Part shown: in pieces, positions 27,741 through 37,029 of the stretch
How the letters are laid out: each line of letters opens with the position of its first letter
Numbering within the stretch: position 1 is the first letter of the stretch
Source: a virus
DNA length: 64,000 nt
Virus record (IMG/VR): IMGVR_UViG_3300008108_000067
Span: 26,890-90,889 of that record
Strand: one strand, 5' to 3'
Position numbers and translations under genes: made by a program
Notes under the pieces: generated by a model
What the model saw: only the letters and a program-made list of their open reading frames with translations
Database searches by the model: none
What the model was told of the DNA's origin: nothing

Positions 27741-29680
27741 TGTCTTGCACTTCCTACGATGTCATCTTCTGGATATCTAATTTCGAATATACACGGATCC
27801 AATGATGGATACACAACCCCGTTTTCAGTAGCTTCGGTGATGTCGTATCTATATGGTTTATAATCTCGTCCATCCTTAAAGAAATACTTATTACTAATTT
27901 CTAACTTATTGACACTTTGTACACCGTCTTGTGCTTGAATTAACAACTGTAAGTCTCCCAAACGGATTGGTTGGTTGATGTTCCATTTATCAATATCAAA
28001 GTAGTCTTTTATAGCACCCAAGCATACAGTTAGAACATCATTCATATTATAATTTTTAAATACAGTGATATCAAAAGTGACACCTATATTAACAACGAAC
28101 GCGTCAAGAATATTAACTTGATCTGTCAACATTCTATATTGAGACAAGTACTGTTGTAAATTTTCCTTGACCAGTTCGTTCAAATTTGTAATCTTTTTAT
28201 TTTCGTTGTATCCCAATACATACAAATTAATTGAATTCTGTTTTGGATTATCCTCAACAAATTGTCTTACAGTTTGGTCAACTTGTTCTGGTGTTGTTAA
28301 CGCCTGAATTTTTGATTGAAGTGTATCGGATATAGCAAATACTTTGGCGACAGCGCCATATTTTGCTGGCATTGCCAATGACCGTGCTTCATAGTCTCGA
28401 CGAGTAACAACACGATTTTGTGCTGAGTACGATGCCAATGCTCGTTGACGAATTTCTTCAACCGTTTCACCATCTAATCCGCCGCGGGCTGGCATTTCAT
28501 TATACACCGTTACTGTACTTATGATATCATTAAACAATGCTAATTCAGTTGAATTTAGTTCCGTTGTTCTATTGATAACATTTAACTGTCCAATCTGTGT
28601 AATTGTTCCAGAAGCAACGTTGGTTTCTACACCACCACCAGTAACATATTCTACTGTCAATGTGGTATTTGCTGGTGCTATACCAAAATTATCTGTGTTT
28701 AATAAATCTGTATTACTCAACGATACACTTGCTAAGTTCGTTCCATAATCAGAATTTGCTACCTGTTGAGAATCTAGATAGACTATATCTTCCGACACAT
28801 TACCTCGTCCAGAACCAAATACTAATTGTGTATATTTTTCGGGAGTTAATCGTGTTGTAAATCTACGTGGAACAGATCTAAATTTTATGGAATATGAAGG
28901 ACTAACTGATTCACTTACACTTGCTTGGTACGCTACTTCTCTGTCATCAATTATTGTATCTTGTGCCAAGAAGTCTACTTCATACCAAGGATACCCATCC
29001 GAATCAGTTACGTTCGTAACGGTAGTTACGTTTGTATCATTAATTGTTACAGTTGAAAATTTTGCTGGATCACCAAAGGTGACAGTTTGCTGACGTACAT
29101 CACCCGCAATTACGTTTACCTTTTTTGTTACAAGATATGTGACGGGTAATAGTGTTACCGAATCTAATTGTCTTGGTACTATTGATCTGTCCGTTGGGTC
29201 ATTAAAATCCACCAAGTCCGTAGTTCTAAATGTAACTATATTCGGACCTTGTGTAGATATTGTAGAGTTTCTATCAATTTTCAAGAAATATGTTGCGTCT
29301 GGAATATATCCGTCAGTTGCACCCAATGCTGGAACTATCTGAGAAATTAAAACTTCTGCTGTTGCTGGAACAATTGTTTTTGGCTTGTACCCCAACGATT
29401 GTGCGATGGCAATTATATTTTTTTCTTCTTCTGCGTATGCTAATAAATTTTCTTTGAAAGAATTATCTACATAGAAGGATAATACGTCACCAACATATGC
29501 AGCCAATTCCAACATAATCATACCTGGATTGGCTTCGTTGAAATCTGTCCAAGTTGTTGGATAGTAATTTTTAATAAATGTAATAAGATCACCTTTGAAG
29601 TCAACGAACGACTTGTTAAGGTATCGTACTTCTTTTGGTGCTACACTTAGTTTTTTTAATACATCATTGGTTGTAGCCAT
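27737..29680 (-). CDS. Baseplate wedge protein gp6-like
   Basis: 647 residues, starting MATTNDVLKKLSVAPKEVRY and continuing NEANPGMIMLELAAYVGDVL and FYVDNSFKENLLAYA, the classic N-terminal pattern of T4 gp6/baseplate J-family wedge proteins. The core holds EIRQRALASYSAQNRVVTRR, matching the J-like domain. gp6 dimers join wedges into the baseplate ring. Immediately upstream is gp25, the usual partner. Confidence 0.93.
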   Translation of the reverse strand: MATTNDVLKKLSVAPKEVRYLNKSFVDFKGDLITFIKNYYPTTWTDFNEANPGMIMLELAAYVGDVLSFYVDNSFKENLLAYAEEEKNIIAIAQSLGYKPKTIVPATAEVLISQIVPALGATDGYIPDATYFLKIDRNSTISTQGPNIVTFRTTDLVDFNDPTDRSIVPRQLDSVTLLPVTYLVTKKVNVIAGDVRQQTVTFGDPAKFSTVTINDTNVTTVTNVTDSDGYPWYEVDFLAQDTIIDDREVAYQASVSESVSPSYSIKFRSVPRRFTTRLTPEKYTQLVFGSGRGNVSEDIVYLDSQQVANSDYGTNLASVSLSNTDLLNTDNFGIAPANTTLTVEYVTGGGVETNVASGTITQIGQLNVINRTTELNSTELALFNDIISTVTVYNEMPARGGLDGETVEEIRQRALASYSAQNRVVTRRDYEARSLAMPAKYGAVAKVFAISDTLQSKIQALTTPEQVDQTVRQFVEDNPKQNSINLYVLGYNENKKITNLNELVKENLQQYLSQYRMLTDQVNILDAFVVNIGVTFDITVFKNYNMNDVLTVCLGAIKDYFDIDKWNINQPIRLGDLQLLIQAQDGVQSVNKLEISNKYFFKDGRDYKPYRYDITEATENGVVYPSLDPCIFEIRYPEDDIVGSARQ

Positions 29681-29692
29681 TGTATATCTCTA

Positions 29693-30136
29693 TTAAAAAT
29701 TTCTTGTTGTTAATCTTCCAGAAGCTATCAATCCACCAGTTGGTGATGATCCTAATAAAACTTGGACCTCTTCTGATATCAACGGATTGTTTGCAAAACT
29801 ATAACGAACATATAAATTTATATCATTGTCGTTAACAAATGTATCTAAATTTAAGACTCGAATTTCTTGTAAGACAAGGTATGGCATAAAAGCATCTACT
29901 GCTTCTATGACATACTGTTGTGCTTTATCTTGTATCTCACCATCCTTTTGTTCAAACAATAGTCGCCACAAGTCACATCCAAAATTTGGATTTGCAACTC
30001 GTTCTCCTTTTCTAGTCAAAATTAAATTAATAAATTTTGATTTTTCGTTTGCCAACGGGTCAGGCGTAGTTTGGAAATACCCACGCCCACCACGTTGTAA
30101 AGGGAGAGTAGAACCAAGATAAACAGTTTTTGACAT
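29693..30136 (-). CDS. Baseplate wedge protein gp25-like
   Basis: 147 residues. LILTRKGERVANPNFGCDLW followed by RLLFEQKDGEIQDKAQQYVI is the conserved core of the gp25/W family (often labelled lysozyme-like by homology, with no lysozyme activity required). The protein forms part of the wedge around the hub. It lies directly before gp6, an arrangement conserved across contractile tails. Confidence 0.93.
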   Translation of the reverse strand: MSKTVYLGSTLPLQRGGRGYFQTTPDPLANEKSKFINLILTRKGERVANPNFGCDLWRLLFEQKDGEIQDKAQQYVIEAVDAFMPYLVLQEIRVLNLDTFVNDNDINLYVRYSFANNPLISEEVQVLLGSSPTGGLIASGRLTTRNF

Positions 30137-30137
30137 C

Positions 30138-30485
30138 TTACTTACTCAATCCCAACTTTTTCATTACGGCGCTGTAATCTTTCGTGATAGCTTCTACAGC
30201 CGGTTTGAACGCTGGATCATTTAAATTAACACCTTGTGGGATATTTTCTGGAAGTACCACATTATTTGTGGTTGCCATAATGGTATCTCCGTGGCGTTCC
30301 AATCCCATCATCGCAGCCAACTTTGAACGGTCAAGTTTTGGCTTACTGGACGCCGATGCAGTTTCGTTAACTTGTTGTATACCTTTAATTTGGGCTACAG
30401 CTTCTCCCAAAAGGTTGGGAAGAATTCTATTAACTTCTTCTTCGACAACGGTTCTGATGTATGCTTTTAGTAATGTTTTGTCCAT
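30138..30485 (-). CDS. Conserved small phage protein
   Basis: 115 residues. N-terminal helix KAYIRTVVEEEVNRILPNLL then a Ser/Lys linker and KPKLDRSKLAAMMGLERHGD. Similar short helical proteins lie next to gp25 in other marine T4-like phages. AAGGAGAAG box before the ATG. No function known. Confidence 0.65.
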   Translation of the reverse strand: MDKTLLKAYIRTVVEEEVNRILPNLLGEAVAQIKGIQQVNETASASSKPKLDRSKLAAMMGLERHGDTIMATTNNVVLPENIPQGVNLNDPAFKPAVEAITKDYSAVMKKLGLSK

Positions 30486-30566
30486 TTTCTTCTCCTTAAA
30501 AAAATAACCATTTTTATCACTCTATTTAAATATCAAAAGATATTGAATTTAAACGATTTAAGTGAG
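30486..30566 (-). other. Leader region with AT-rich hairpin
   Basis: 81 nt between the coiled-coil structural gene and the gp25 operon. On the minus strand AATATC-TTTT-GATATT makes a 6-bp hairpin followed by TTTAAATAGAG. It could be a weak terminator or contain a promoter; no clear -35 box or TATTTATA box is present. Confidence 0.3.
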
Positions 30567-31880
30567 TTATTGTCCAACACTTAATTGATTTGTTAATTCG
30601 GATGCCAATTGTAATCCTAACTGTCTACTATTAAGTGTTGATGCTAAGTTTTGTGCTGAACTGATAGCGGAATCGACAGACCGTACAGTAGTAAGTCCTT
30701 GATTTATTGTACCCAATGACCGTTGCTGTACATTTGTTAAAGTTTGTCTTGCTTGTGAAACTCTATTCTGAGCTCTAGTTCTTGTGTTTTGATACTGCGT
30801 AATTGCGTTTTGTTGTTCACGTAATACCTGTGAACTAATATTTCGAGTTTGTTGTATAAGATCATTTCTTGCTCTATTAACTGCTTCGGAACGTATAGCT
30901 TGTCTAGTTTGTAAGTTTGCTCTTGCCTCACGTAACGAATTTCTTGCTTGTGTCAATCCTCGTTGAATTTTGTCTTTCTTAGGATCAACAATTTCAAATC
31001 CAGCTTGTTCTACAGCTTTTTTGTATGCTTTTTGATAAAATTCCCCATCCTTTTTCTTTAATGTTTCCAAGGCTTTCTTATATTTTGCAAAGAAATTTGC
31101 TTTGGTAAAATTAAATGTTGGTAATTTAGGAAACTTTGGAAACCGAATGATACGTGGGATTTCTCTTAATTTTAAGATTCTACCAAGAACATCAAGTCCT
31201 TTTTTCAATGTTTCCTTTGCTTTTGGTATGTCTTGAAATAATGCTTTTAAAATTGCCTTCTTGACAGCCTGAGCAGTTTTAATCACAAGTTCTAGTGCAG
31301 CTTTTGCTCGTGTATAAGCCTGTTCTAAGCTATCAAGTTTATCAATCAGTATCGTTAGAGCAGCTGATGCTGCAGCGTCTGGTAAATTTATTAGTGCATT
31401 AAATAACGAGGTAAACTTATTAATCTGATCTTCTAATTTTCTTGTTAGTTTTGTTAGTCTATTAGTTAATTCAGTTAACGCACGTAAATCGTCTAGTTGT
31501 TCGACCAATCGTTTTATTTTTGGGTCTATTCCACGTAATATTCTATCCCGAGGATTCTCTGGAACTATTACCCCGTTAATTTTTCTACGTTGTATTGCGT
31601 TTGTCGGTAGTACTTGTGGTTTATAATTTTTCAATCTATCCAATGATTGTTCACTAGAACTTATTAATTCTTGTGTTATCTTGGATTGTATTATTGGAAA
31701 ATTTTGTCCATACTTTTGTACAATACCACCAGGAATTATTTCCGGTCTAAAAGTCGCCAACGCAATAAGTGTTTCCAAGGGAACTTCCCGTGGAATGTTA
31801 CTGATTGTAGATATATTCGAGGTACTATTAGTTGCTCGTTGTAAATAAGCACCAAAATATTGTTCGGATAATGTAGTCAT
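30567..31880 (-). CDS. Coiled-coil structural-cluster protein
   Basis: 437 residues, mostly helical. Residues 130-250 and 310-410 carry long heptad stretches (LTNRLTKLTRKLEDQINKFT; RNSLREARANLQTRQAIRSE), with a Pro/Phe-rich basic hinge between (IIRFPKFPKLPTFNFTKANF). No catalytic motif. Located between the OB-fold hub protein and gp25; a tail, hub-associated or injected protein is likely. Not recognised further. Confidence 0.65.
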   Translation of the reverse strand: MTTLSEQYFGAYLQRATNSTSNISTISNIPREVPLETLIALATFRPEIIPGGIVQKYGQNFPIIQSKITQELISSSEQSLDRLKNYKPQVLPTNAIQRRKINGVIVPENPRDRILRGIDPKIKRLVEQLDDLRALTELTNRLTKLTRKLEDQINKFTSLFNALINLPDAAASAALTILIDKLDSLEQAYTRAKAALELVIKTAQAVKKAILKALFQDIPKAKETLKKGLDVLGRILKLREIPRIIRFPKFPKLPTFNFTKANFFAKYKKALETLKKKDGEFYQKAYKKAVEQAGFEIVDPKKDKIQRGLTQARNSLREARANLQTRQAIRSEAVNRARNDLIQQTRNISSQVLREQQNAITQYQNTRTRAQNRVSQARQTLTNVQQRSLGTINQGLTTVRSVDSAISSAQNLASTLNSRQLGLQLASELTNQLSVGQ

Positions 31881-31883
31881 AAA

Positions 31884-33383
31884 TTATAATTTCGAAGTAG
31901 TTTCATCGTCAAAGAACTTTCTAAGATTTCGTATAGAAGAATTGGTTGCAACTTCTCTACCGAAATCAATTGTAGAAACTCCCGAAGAACCTAGTCCAGT
32001 AACATTTTTTAAGCTTTCATTTGCTGGTAAATCTCCAGCCAATGTTCTCTCATTAGTTTTCATTACGAAATTATCGTTAGATGCCCATAGTGGTTGAAAT
32101 GGGTCTGGGAATACTTGGTACTTTGCGTATACCACCAACATTCTTGCGATTAACGCAGGATTCACGATACCAGAGGGTCCGAGAGTTAGTGGAGAGGTAG
32201 ACATGATTGTTCGTAGTAATTCAAACAAAAATAATTTTAATGGTTTTGCCATTGCAATAGGAGATGCATTTGAACTTCTACCACCCAAGAATATTTCGTT
32301 ACCGTGGAACGTAACATTTCTATCGGCACTAATAAGAACATCTCGTTTAGTATTCACTATGGTATCTTCTTTTGAATCTAAACTAATAGTTTTTTCTGCG
32401 AACAGATTAATTAAATTTGGTGTTCGTATAGTAACGTTTCCGGCAGAATCTAATGTAAATCCATCATCTAACGTGTTAAGATGTATGCCTTTTTTCGAAA
32501 ACATATATATGGATGTTTGTTTTGCATTAAATATTAACTTATCGGAATTTATTAATATGGATGCACCATCAAATATAGGTTTCTCAAACGTTGAACGAAG
32601 ATGGATATTTGTACCATACGTTGCAGGTACCAATGGTAATATCTGTTTTGATACCATATATATCGAACTGGCGTCTGCGTTAAGTGATTCGTTCGTCAAT
32701 CCAGCAGGTCCGTCAGCAGTTCTTATTACAGATGATTGTCCAGCACGTAAGATAATATTTGGAAATTGTTCACCATCGGACGCTTGACTTAACTGACTAC
32801 TTCCTAGTCGAATGGATTGTCCATATCGTCCTTGATAAATAATGTCTCCTTCAAATGCTTTGACAGGATTTACATTTAATTCTCTAAAATTATCACCTGC
32901 GTTGGTTTTAATTTTGGATGCTTGTGTTGTGACTCCACGAAGTGCTTGTCGTTGTCTATCAATCGCATTTTCCGTTCGTGCCGCTTCTAATATAGTTCCA
33001 ACAACAGGATGTGCGTTTTCTGATATTTTTCGTTTGGTGTTAAGTGGTCCTATATACCAATAAGTACCTAACATTTTAAACACCAATACATATTCTCCAA
33101 CTAGTGGATATGATGTTTGATATGGTATAAGCGGGTCCGCCCAAACCAAGTTTTTACTTCTGGTGTCTTGGTCTGTATTTACAAACCGTACTTTGGCACG
33201 ACCAACGTTTGCCGTTGTACTTGCTCTATTTTGATCGTATTTATTACTTGCTTCATTAACAATGATTTCTTCAACTTGCGCAGCTTCATAGATAAAAGAG
33301 TCCGTAGCTACTGTATTGGTGGGGGCACCTGGTAGTAGTGTTCTAACTCCGTTGTTACTGACGGGGACTCTAAATCCTGGCAT
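31884..33383 (-). CDS. Baseplate hub/spike protein, gp5-type OB fold
   Basis: 499 residues. After a short lead the N-terminal domain has VGRAKVRFVNTDQDTRSKNL, WADPLIPYQTSYPLVGEYVL and GTYWYIGPLNTKRKISENAH, the OB-fold pattern of T4 gp5-like hub proteins in marine phages. The C-terminal part is beta-rich with repeated short strands (TLDSAGNVTIRTPNLINLFA), suggesting a spike stem. No lysozyme domain is visible, unlike T4 gp5. Confidence 0.85.
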   Translation of the reverse strand: MPGFRVPVSNNGVRTLLPGAPTNTVATDSFIYEAAQVEEIIVNEASNKYDQNRASTTANVGRAKVRFVNTDQDTRSKNLVWADPLIPYQTSYPLVGEYVLVFKMLGTYWYIGPLNTKRKISENAHPVVGTILEAARTENAIDRQRQALRGVTTQASKIKTNAGDNFRELNVNPVKAFEGDIIYQGRYGQSIRLGSSQLSQASDGEQFPNIILRAGQSSVIRTADGPAGLTNESLNADASSIYMVSKQILPLVPATYGTNIHLRSTFEKPIFDGASILINSDKLIFNAKQTSIYMFSKKGIHLNTLDDGFTLDSAGNVTIRTPNLINLFAEKTISLDSKEDTIVNTKRDVLISADRNVTFHGNEIFLGGRSSNASPIAMAKPLKLFLFELLRTIMSTSPLTLGPSGIVNPALIARMLVVYAKYQVFPDPFQPLWASNDNFVMKTNERTLAGDLPANESLKNVTGLGSSGVSTIDFGREVATNSSIRNLRKFFDDETTSKL

Positions 33384-33778
33384 TATTTAATTCTCTTTGA
33401 GATTGCAAATATATCTTCTTCGATATCTTTACCTTCATCTTCCAGTTTTTCAACTTCCATCTTTAAGTCACCTAATAATGCCTGTTTTTCTGCTTCCGAA
33501 AGTAACCCATCAATGGATTCTCCCTTGGCTGCAACACCAATAATACGTTGGGCAATTTGTGCAACACGTATTAAGTGTTCATCATTTTTGACATTTACTT
33601 CAATAAAGTCTTTTATAACAGGACCAATAACTGCTGCATCTTCTGGGGTTCTGATCAGCATAACCAACTTAGAGACAAACGTATTAATTTGTTGTCTCTT
33701 AGAGTCGGTATTCTTATAGATTTCTGAAAAGAGGTCGGAAAGTGATTTTCCCTCAAATATTTCCTTGTCTAAACTCAT
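33383..33778 (-). CDS. Conserved helical phage protein next to late sigma factor
   Basis: 131 residues from the ATG at 33778 (MSLDKEIFEGKSLSDLFSEI); the GGAGG box lies within codons of an in-frame upstream ATG, which decides the start. All helical, with PEDAAVIGPVIKDFIEVNVK and a Glu-rich end. The family recurs near gp55 in T4-like phages but I cannot equate it with gp33, the co-activator. It overlaps the hub gene by 1 nt and lies 23 nt downstream of a TATTTATA box. Confidence 0.65.
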   Translation of the reverse strand: MSLDKEIFEGKSLSDLFSEIYKNTDSKRQQINTFVSKLVMLIRTPEDAAVIGPVIKDFIEVNVKNDEHLIRVAQIAQRIIGVAAKGESIDGLLSEAEKQALLGDLKMEVEKLEDEGKDIEEDIFAISKRIK

Positions 33779-33800
33779 AATAACCTCCAAGTTACTACAA

Positions 33801-33808
33801 TATAAATA
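33801..33808 (-). promoter_or_regulatory. Candidate late promoter box TATTTATA
   Basis: Minus-strand TAACTATTTATATTGTAG, 23 nt before the ATG at 33778, at the head of the long structural operon (33383 down to 14158). This is where a late promoter would be expected. Confidence 0.6.
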
Positions 33809-33816
33809 GTTAGAGG

Positions 33817-34554
33817 CTATTTTTTATACGTAAAATATGCAGATGGGTCGGAAATATGTCCTGTTCGTCTAAATTCTTGCATTTGGACTAAAACGTGTCC
33901 TCGCATCTTGTTGATTACCTTAGTAATATGCGAAGTTTTGTGGTTAGTCATTTCCCTAATCATTAGGTAGAGAGCTTTTTTATTGAAATTATCAATGTTA
34001 TCCACTCGGCGGAGTAGTTCAACAACAGCGGTGGCGATATCTAAATCTCTCTTTTTCTTGAAAATCTTCGTGGTGTTAAAATCCCAATACTGAACAAGTA
34101 GTTGGATGAAATCACGCATATCACTCTTTACTTCGTGTTCTTCTGGCTCCGCAACTAGAATTTCTTCTAACGAAAATGTTTCATCGGTCTTGTCCGCCAA
34201 GTATACAGACCGCTTCTCTTCCTTATATGCGTTGTTATTATGTAATATAAGATAATTTTTTGCGATTACACTAAAATATGAAAACGCTTTACCTTTACCA
34301 GATGTAAATTTGTGTAAGTTTATAACCAAAAAGGAAACAACTTCCGACTTTACATCTTCAAAGCTACCTTCCATATAAGGAAACTTGAATCTATTAATTA
34401 CATTTTCGGCCAATTTATCGAATGGTGCCCAAATGTACTCCCGATAGATGTATTCTCGTTCATCTTGGTCAGTACTTTGGTTATACTTTATAATTGCATC
34501 TTCGGTTTCTTGTGTAAAATAGACCTTGCCCAACTTAGTTTTCTTTCGACCCAT
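33817..34554 (-). CDS. Late transcription sigma factor gp55-like
   Basis: 245 residues from the ATG at 34554 (MGRKKTKLGKVYFTQETEDA), chosen for GGGAG 10 nt upstream. RLAENVINRF-type region 2 is visible as FDKLAENVINRFKFPYMEGS and AFSYFSVIAKNYLILHNNNA, the signature of T4 gp55 and its marine relatives. The protein directs host RNA polymerase to late promoters. Gene overlap of 20 nt with the upstream membrane protein. Its likely target box, TATTTATA, occurs just downstream of this gene's end. Confidence 0.92.
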   Translation of the reverse strand: MGRKKTKLGKVYFTQETEDAIIKYNQSTDQDEREYIYREYIWAPFDKLAENVINRFKFPYMEGSFEDVKSEVVSFLVINLHKFTSGKGKAFSYFSVIAKNYLILHNNNAYKEEKRSVYLADKTDETFSLEEILVAEPEEHEVKSDMRDFIQLLVQYWDFNTTKIFKKKRDLDIATAVVELLRRVDNIDNFNKKALYLMIREMTNHKTSHITKVINKMRGHVLVQMQEFRRTGHISDPSAYFTYKK

Positions 34555-34813
34555 CGTTTGAATCACTCCCATAAATTAGCGGACGTAAATCATTTATGAT
34601 GTCCGTAATTTGAGAAAAGACTTCACCAACCTCATCATCTTTCTCAAACATTTGTCGTTCATCAATTATCCGCATTGTGTGTAATGTTATGCTCAGACGG
34701 GAATAAAAATTGTTGACGGCATCTTCCATTATTTCAACTTTACGTAACGTATTCCATGTTGCGTAACAAAGTAGAATATTAAACAATAGACTAATAACAA
34801 CAATTACTATCAT
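34535..34813 (-). CDS. Small membrane protein
   Basis: 92 residues. One N-terminal transmembrane helix (MIVIVVISLLFNILLCYATW), then a helical soluble part with many acidic residues. No known domain. It overlaps both neighbours (late sigma and the muralytic enzyme gene) by a few to 20 nt, a compact coupled arrangement. Its closeness to the muralytic gene makes a holin-accessory role possible, but nothing in the sequence proves this. Confidence 0.65.
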   Translation of the reverse strand: MIVIVVISLLFNILLCYATWNTLRKVEIMEDAVNNFYSRLSITLHTMRIIDERQMFEKDDEVGEVFSQITDIINDLRPLIYGSDSNDGSKEN

Positions 34814-35334
34814 ATCTTTACCAAGTTGTAGATTGAAAAGGTTTGCATGTACTCACGAATACTTGTTCCGTTCGCGTCAGTTCTACCTTTAAAATCTGAA
34901 TTATTGAAAAAGTTGATAACATTCTGTGGTCCTGCCAAATGTGCTGCTGCCAAGATGCCAGAACGTGTAACTTTTATTCCCTTTACTACCTTACCGCTAT
35001 ATTTTATAATAATATTATGTAATTCTTTATTGTTTAGTCGCATATTTGCAACCATTACAGAGTCTTGAAGTTCTGAGTTCTGTAAGAATTGCTTCTGTGT
35101 AACTCTAAATCCTAGCATTCTAACCGTACGAGGATCAAACTGATACTTTCCCATCATTCCGAATCTGTTCACCACATGCAAAGTATTATCACTTTCCCGT
35201 TCTGCCATATGGTTAAGAAACTTTTCAAGTTCCGTTGGTTCCGACCGAACAATACGATTCGGTACATAAACCTCATTTATTTTCAACATCAAAAGAACCA
35301 TTAATGTCGAAAAGACAGTTATTACCTGTTTCAT
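34810..35334 (-). CDS. Secreted peptidoglycan-degrading enzyme (lytic transglycosylase-like)
   Basis: 174 residues from the ATG at 35334, selected by AGGAGA 7 nt upstream. An N-terminal hydrophobic segment (MKQVITVFSTLMVLLML) suggests a signal-anchor or export signal. The enzyme part has MAERESDNTLHVVNRFGMMG, KYQFDPRTVRMLGF and TRSGILAAAHLAGPQNV, the pattern of a lysozyme/transglycosylase family seen in phages and bacteria; the Glu of ERES is the probable catalytic acid. Probably an endolysin acting on the cell wall. A second muralytic gene (amidase) lies at 60935. Confidence 0.78.
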   Translation of the reverse strand: MKQVITVFSTLMVLLMLKINEVYVPNRIVRSEPTELEKFLNHMAERESDNTLHVVNRFGMMGKYQFDPRTVRMLGFRVTQKQFLQNSELQDSVMVANMRLNNKELHNIIIKYSGKVVKGIKVTRSGILAAAHLAGPQNVINFFNNSDFKGRTDANGTSIREYMQTFSIYNLVKI

Positions 35335-35347
35335 AATTTCTCCTGTG

Positions 35348-36422
35348 TTAGAGAAGGTGCGGTCTTGCCTCACTAATTCCAGCGTTAGTGACTACAACAT
35401 ACGAGGGACAAAATTCATCAATACTCATTGCTCCTGCGTATGATAAGGCCGACCGTAATCCATCAGTTAATCCATCCACGATAAACTTTGCTTTACCCTT
35501 GAATGGAACAATGGTGGATTCACCCTCAACATTACGAGTTTTTTGACCGTGTATACTCTTTGTTTCCAAAGAAGCTGCTCCACGATATCTTTTATATAAA
35601 CCATTTTGTTTTTCAATAATAGCCCCAGGCGCTTCCTTTGTTCCTGCCAAAAGCGACCCAAGAATTACCGAACTTGCTCCAACCGCCAACGCTTTAGCAA
35701 TATCACCACTATTACGAATACCACCACATGCAATAATAGGAACAGTTACTGCGTTTGACGTTTCCAACAATGACGTAACATTTGGTACACCAAAACCAGT
35801 TTTAATACGAGTAGTACACAATGAACCACCACCGATACCTACTCGAATTGCATCTGCTCCCCAGAATTCTAATTCTTCTGCTGCTTCTGCGGTTGCTACA
35901 TTTCCTGCAATAACGTCAATATGAGGAAAGTTATCTTTAATTTTGATGATAGCTTCACGGACAAACGAATGATGACCGTGGGCTACATCAATCAATATAA
36001 CATTTGCACCAGCATTAATCAAGGCTTCTGTTCGTTGGAAATAATCTCCATTGGCTCCAACCGCTGCCATAATCTCCATTGGCTCCAACCGCTGCCATAA
36101 CAGGAGTTGTTTTTCCTTCCCAAGTTCTATATATAGGCCCGTCCCATATAGCCATTTTTACATTTTGTACTTGTTCTGCTTGTTCTTCAATTGACATAAA
36201 ACGATGAATACATCCTACACCACCCAATTCTGCCATTGCAATAGCCATTTCAGACTCACATACCGTGTCCATAGGTGATGCAATGAGAGGAACTCTAATA
36301 CTATAATTAGTTGTTAATCTAGTAGTAAGGTCAATTTGTGACCGTGATTCAATATCCGAATACTGTGGTATCAGCTGGATATCATCATAGGTTAGTGCTT
36401 GTTTACCGTGTAATGGTATCAT
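35348..36422 (-). pseudogene. IMP dehydrogenase / GMP reductase, frameshifted by 28-bp tandem duplication
   Basis: Two overlapping frames together encode one enzyme. Frame 1 (36422 to about 36090) has LTYDDIQLIPQYSDI, PLIASPMDTVCE and GCIHRF. Frame 2 (about 36088 to 35348) has NVATAEAAEELEFWGADAIR, GIGGGSLCTTRIKTG (catalytic Cys), VILGSLLAGTKEAPG, KRYRGAASLETK and TNAGISEARPHLL. An exact 28-bp tandem repeat at 36041-36096 breaks the frame; removing one copy restores a 348-residue protein without a CBS domain. IMP dehydrogenase-like C-terminus, but the flap NVEGESTIVPFKG is closer to GMP reductase, so the reaction direction (IMP to XMP or GMP to IMP) is open. The break could be a real mutation or an assembly error. 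Confidence 0.85.
36041..36100. repeat. Exact 28-bp tandem duplication inside guaB/guaC-like gene
   Basis: Positions 36041-36068 are repeated exactly at 36069-36096, with a 4-base match (ATAA) at the edges. 28 is not a multiple of 3, hence the frameshift. The duplicated peptide is AAVGANGDY. Seen directly in the sequence. Confidence 0.97.
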
Positions 36423-37029
36423 AATATGCGTTTTGCTCCCGTTGTCTCTTGATGTCCTTGATGTGATAAAGTGACCACTCTTCTTCTGCTGGAAGTGGTG
36501 CGTGTGTTTGATATCCTACGATTCGTTCATGCACCTTACCTTCCCATCTAATACGTTCTGTATTTTTATACAGTCTAGTTTGGTAGTCAGGAAACATTAC
36601 CCATCCCTTGTCGTTCAGTGTCCATCCCCAACTACGAATATCATCTTCCGTTAATCCGTTTACCACATTTACTCGTGGAATTAAGAACATATCTACATTG
36701 GTATTATTATACACTATATCATGCAAATATGTCAAAAGATTATTATTAAATTTTTCATCAGCATCAACTTGGAAAATGTAATCACCTTCACACAAAGAAT
36801 TAAGATAATTTTTATGTGCAGCAAAATCATTATTTAATGCATGTGAAAATAGACGAATTTTGTCCTGTTGTTCATATCCATATAAAATTTGGGATGTAAA
36901 TGCATCAGTAGAATGATCGTCCACAACAATAATTTCGTCACCGGTTTTTTCGCAGTGAGGAACCAACTGGTCAAGTAGTTGTTGAATATAATGACCTTCG
37001 TTGTGGGTTGTAATTGCAAAACTAATCAT
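36403..37029 (-). CDS. Glycosyltransferase family 2
   Basis: 208 residues from the ATG at 37029 (MISFAITTHNEGHYIQQLLD); the GGGAG box is inside an in-frame upstream ATG, which decides the start. GT-A fold signs are ITTHNEG, EIIVVDDHSTD and the DxD in YIFQVDADEKF (about 100). The C-terminal half has RLYKNTERIRWEGKVHERI. Transfers a sugar from a nucleotide-sugar; target may be phage DNA, virion protein or host envelope. Overlaps the next gene by 4 nt. A second, DxD-bearing GT-like gene is at 44532 and a GT4 at 55055. Confidence 0.88.
   Translation of the reverse strand: MISFAITTHNEGHYIQQLLDQLVPHCEKTGDEIIVVDDHSTDAFTSQILYGYEQQDKIRLFSHALNNDFAAHKNYLNSLCEGDYIFQVDADEKFNNNLLTYLHDIVYNNTNVDMFLIPRVNVVNGLTEDDIRSWGWTLNDKGWVMFPDYQTRLYKNTERIRWEGKVHERIVGYQTHAPLPAEEEWSLYHIKDIKRQREQNAYYDTITR

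Noticed and set aside
33383-33778. gp33 late co-activator
   Set aside because: Position next to gp55 is suggestive but the sequence has no feature I can tie to gp33.
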